From the NCBI GenBank assembly GCA_900317795.1, contig ONIF01000024.1, forward strand, positions 1 to 15,367: 15,367 bases of DNA. The letters are read 5' to 3'. Positions within the stretch are counted from its first letter, which is position 1, and each line of letters opens with the position of its first letter. Made by a program: the position numbers and the translations under genes. Below are positions 13,119-15,367 of this stretch, in pieces. This DNA is from an uncultured Eubacteriales bacterium (GTDB taxonomy: Bacteria > Bacillota > Clostridia > Oscillospirales > Acutalibacteraceae). Below the pieces are notes generated by a model, which worked only from the letters and a program-made list of their open reading frames with translations, made no database searches and was not told the origin of the DNA.

Positions 13119-13142
13119 TTTATTCTTATATTAAAAGGAGAT
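13045..13142 (+). promoter_or_regulatory. Nested leader hairpin sequestering the metY Shine-Dalgarno
   Basis: Three nested stems can form in the leader RNA. ATCTCCT (13045-13051) pairs with AGGAGAT (13136-13142), which contains the metY Shine-Dalgarno. AGAATAAATTA (13053-13063) pairs with TAATTTATTCT (13116-13126, starting at the leader stop codon). TTCGG (13068-13072) pairs with CCGAA (13108-13112). That makes 23 bp in total. The loop (13073-13107) holds all five Met/Cys codons of the C-terminal part of the small ORF. There is no T tract, so this would act on translation, not termination. The pairing is exact; the regulatory role is inference. Confidence 0.55.
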
Positions 13143-13149
13143 ATTTAAA

Positions 13150-14430
13150 ATGAGTAATTATAGATTTGAAACTTTACAGCTTCACGTAGGGCAGGAACAG
13201 GCAGACCCCGCAACAGATTCCAGAGCAGTACCGATATATCAGACAGCCGCCTATGTATTCCACAATGCAGAACACGCCGCTGCACGTTTCGGACTTGCCG
13301 ACGCAGGCAATATTTACGGCAGACTGACAAACTCCACTCAGGACGTTCTCGAAAAGAGAGTGGCAGCCCTTGAAGGCGGTGTTGCGGCATTGGCAGTATC
13401 TTCGGGAGCGGCGGCTATCTCTTACACGATACAGGCTCTTGCCTACAAAGGTGAGCATATCGTTGCACAAAAAACGATTTATGGCGGCAGTTATAACCTG
13501 CTTGCACATACACTTCCTCAGTATGGCATAGATACGACTTTTGTTGATATTCATAATTTGGAAGAAGTAAAAAATGCAATCAAACCCGAAACAAAGGCTC
13601 TGTTTGTAGAAACTCTCGGCAATCCCAATAGTGATATACCCGATATACAGGCACTTTCGGAAATTGCACATGAAAATAATATTCCGCTTGTGATAGACAA
13701 TACATTTGGCACGCCTTATTTAATAAGACCAGTCGAGTATGGTGCAGATATAGTCGTACATTCCGCTACAAAATTTCTTGGCGGTCACGGCACAACTCTT
13801 GGCGGAATTATCGTGGATTCGGGCAAATTCAACTGGTCGCCCGAAAAATATCCGCCCATAGCTGCACCTAATCCGAGTTATCATGGTGTATCGTTTACAG
13901 CGGCAGCAGGTGCGGCTGCATTCGTTACTTATATTCGTGCAGTTCTCCTCCGTGACACAGGAGCAACTATATCACCATTCAATGCATTTTTGCTCTTGCA
14001 GGGCGTTGAAACTCTTTCACTCCGTCTTGACCGTCACGCAGAAAATACAAAAAAAGTTGTTGAATATCTTTCCAATCACCCACTTGTTGAAAAAGTAAAT
14101 CACCCCTCCCTCCCCGATCACCCTCAGCATGAACTTTATCAAAAATATTTCAAAAACGGTGGCGGTTCTATCTTTACTTTCGACATAAAGGGCGGTAAAG
14201 AAGAAGCTTGGAAATTTATTGACGCTTTGGAAATATTCTCACTTTTGGCAAATGTGGCTGATGTAAAATCGCTTGTAATACACCCTGCTTCTACTACTCA
14301 CTCACAGCTTTCGGAAGAAGAACTGGAAGAATCCAATATCCGTCAGAATACGATCCGTCTTTCCATAGGCACGGAACACGTAGATGATATTATTGCAGAC
14401 CTTGAAAAAGGCTTTGCCGCTATTAAATGA
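13150..14430 (+). CDS. metY: O-acetylhomoserine sulfhydrylase (aminocarboxypropyltransferase)
   Basis: A PLP enzyme that joins O-acetylhomoserine and sulfide to give homocysteine, the direct-sulfhydrylation route to methionine. Its 426 residues match the MetY branch of the Cys/Met metabolism family (about 420-430), longer than cystathionine gamma-synthases. It opens with YRFETLQLHVGQEQADPATDSRAVPIYQT, the usual MetY start. Other hallmarks are YGRLTNSTQDVLEKR (56-70), SSGAAAI for the PLP phosphate, VIDNTFGTPYL with Asp183, and the PLP lysine Lys208 in SATKFLGGHGT (205-214). AAAGGAG precedes the ATG by nine bases and falls in the leader hairpin. cysK follows after 13 bases, so the two sulfide-fixing enzymes are co-transcribed, under the leader controls described above. 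Confidence 0.94.
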   Translation: MSNYRFETLQLHVGQEQADPATDSRAVPIYQTAAYVFHNAEHAAARFGLADAGNIYGRLTNSTQDVLEKRVAALEGGVAALAVSSGAAAISYTIQALAYKGEHIVAQKTIYGGSYNLLAHTLPQYGIDTTFVDIHNLEEVKNAIKPETKALFVETLGNPNSDIPDIQALSEIAHENNIPLVIDNTFGTPYLIRPVEYGADIVVHSATKFLGGHGTTLGGIIVDSGKFNWSPEKYPPIAAPNPSYHGVSFTAAAGAAAFVTYIRAVLLRDTGATISPFNAFLLLQGVETLSLRLDRHAENTKKVVEYLSNHPLVEKVNHPSLPDHPQHELYQKYFKNGGGSIFTFDIKGGKEEAWKFIDALEIFSLLANVADVKSLVIHPASTTHSQLSEEELEESNIRQNTIRLSIGTEHVDDIIADLEKGFAAIK

Positions 14431-14443
14431 GAGGAGAATTTTT

Positions 14444-15367
14444 ATGTCAAACATATACAAAGGAACGCTTGGACTGATAGGCAATACACCGCTTGTAGAG
14501 GTGGCAAATATTGAGAAATCACTTGGACTGAAAGCAAGAGTGCTTGTAAAGCTTGAATACTTCAATCCCGCAGGCAGCGTTAAAGACAGAGTTGCAAAGT
14601 CCATGATAGAAGACGCAGAGGAAAAAGGCTTGCTGAAAGAGGGTTCTGTTATAATTGAGCCTACTTCGGGCAATACAGGTATAGGACTTGCCGCAATCGC
14701 CGCCGCAAAGGGTTACAGGATAATTATCACCATGCCCGAAACCATGAGTGCGGAACGCAGAAATATATTGAAAGCTTACGGTGCGGAGCTTGTATTGACA
14801 GACGGCACAAAAGGCATGAAAGGTGCGATTGCAAAGGCTGAGGAACTTTCAAAAGAGATACCTAACAGCTTTATACCGGGACAATTTGTCAATCCTGCCA
14901 ATCCTGCCATACACAAAAAAACAACAGGTCCCGAAATCTGGAACGATACAGACGGAAATGTTGATATATTCGTAGCAGGCGTAGGTACAGGCGGTACTCT
15001 GACGGGTGCAGGCGAGTATCTGAAAGAGAAAAATCCCAATGTAGAAGTTATTGCAGTTGAGCCGAAAAGCTCTCCCGTACTTTCCGAGGGAAAGGCAGGT
15101 CCTCATAAAATACAGGGTATCGGTGCAGGCTTTATACCCGATGTACTCGACACAAATGTTTATGACAAAGTGTTTGCGGTTGAAAACGACTCTGCATTTG
15201 AAGCCGCAAAACTCCTTGCCAAAAAAGAGGGTATCTCTGTCGGCATATCTTCGGGTGCGGCACTTTATGCAGCTGTTGAACTTGCAAAAGCTCCCGAAAA
15301 TGAAAATAAAACCATTGTTGCGGTATTGCCCGACAGCGGTGACAGATATTATTCAACTCCCCTTTTC
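14444..15367 (+). CDS. cysK: Cysteine synthase (O-acetylserine sulfhydrylase), 3' end cut by the window
   Basis: A PLP enzyme that makes cysteine from O-acetylserine and sulfide. The 308 codons present reach ...DSGDRYYSTPLF, normally the last residues of CysK, so only a residue or two and the stop codon lie outside the window. Hallmarks: IGNTPLVEV (12-20), the PLP lysine Lys47 in NPAGSVKDR, the substrate loop PTSGNTGIGLA (73-83), GVGTGGTLTGAG (179-190) for the PLP phosphate, and GISSGAA near the end. GAGGAG (14431-14436) is seven bases before the ATG, immediately after the metY stop. In Bacillus and Staphylococcus CysK also serves as co-repressor of CymR, which fits the operator-like site before this operon, but that interaction is not visible here. 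Confidence 0.95.
   Translation, partial: MSNIYKGTLGLIGNTPLVEVANIEKSLGLKARVLVKLEYFNPAGSVKDRVAKSMIEDAEEKGLLKEGSVIIEPTSGNTGIGLAAIAAAKGYRIIITMPETMSAERRNILKAYGAELVLTDGTKGMKGAIAKAEELSKEIPNSFIPGQFVNPANPAIHKKTTGPEIWNDTDGNVDIFVAGVGTGGTLTGAGEYLKEKNPNVEVIAVEPKSSPVLSEGKAGPHKIQGIGAGFIPDVLDTNVYDKVFAVENDSAFEAAKLLAKKEGISVGISSGAALYAAVELAKAPENENKTIVAVLPDSGDRYYSTPLF

Noticed and set aside
12984..13149. T-box, SAM or other riboswitch in the metY leader
   Set aside because: No T-box consensus, no S-box core and no terminator hairpin with a T tract in the leader; the small ORF and the Shine-Dalgarno-covering hairpin explain it better.
13174..13671. Minus-strand frame of 165 codons inside metY
   Set aside because: Antisense to an unambiguous metY; it has an unusual Cys-rich, low-plausibility composition and no ribosome-binding site.

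Overview
The window looks like chromosomal DNA of an anaerobic, low-GC, endospore-lineage Firmicute, most likely Ruminococcus or a close relative in the Oscillospiraceae. The reasons are a spoVS gene, Bacillus-type promoters and strong AGGAGG ribosome-binding sites, and a BspA-type leucine-rich-repeat surface protein ending in two copies of a C-terminal module (core YAVLYKKK..TKWTV) that I associate with Ruminococcus secreted proteins. This is inference; no rRNA or other marker gene is present.

Layout. (1) 1-3310, minus strand: a secreted BspA-like leucine-rich-repeat protein, preceded by an AraC-family regulator broken by a frameshift into a sensor part and a DNA-binding part. An 11-bp direct repeat that could be the regulator's operator lies between them. 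(2) 3310-5745: a 3.3-5.7 kb patch of accessory character. It holds a dispersed palindromic repeat, an NAD(P)-dependent quinone-reductase-like oxidoreductase, a cbrC-family gene with its own promoter, and on either side of cbrC two minus-strand coding remnants. One reads as the first 35 codons of a topoisomerase III, the other as a piece of a membrane protein. They suggest a decayed integrative element. (3) 5746-10930, minus strand: a housekeeping cluster in the order ymdB, spoVS, fakA/yloV, recG, ending at a perfect bidirectional terminator. A heptamer-based hairpin repeat sits between fakA and recG. (4) 10962-12938, plus strand: a divergently transcribed zinc-ribbon, single-pass membrane protein of unknown function with its own terminator. 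The divergent promoters share an identical 15-bp -10/+1 element as an inverted repeat. (5) 12949-15367, plus strand: a sulfur-assimilation operon, metY (O-acetylhomoserine sulfhydrylase) then cysK (cysteine synthase, running off the window end).

The most interesting part is the 166-nt leader of the sulfur operon. A consensus promoter (TTGACA-17-TATAAT) is followed at the expected start site by an ATTCC-N5-GGAAT inverted repeat that resembles a CymR/Rrf2-type operator. Next comes a 30-codon open reading frame with a good ribosome-binding site; 5 of its last 13 residues are Met or Cys. The RNA of that small ORF can fold into a nested hairpin of 7+11+5 bp whose outer stem covers the metY Shine-Dalgarno. 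This looks like a two-level control: sulfur-responsive repression plus a Met/Cys-rich leader-peptide or translational attenuator. I do not recognise it as a named system.

The genes of regions 3-5 are intact and ordinary in length. The gene-poor stretches are 3310-3706, 4706-4980 and 5506-5796; their contents are listed. No tRNA, rRNA, CRISPR array or intact mobile element was found.
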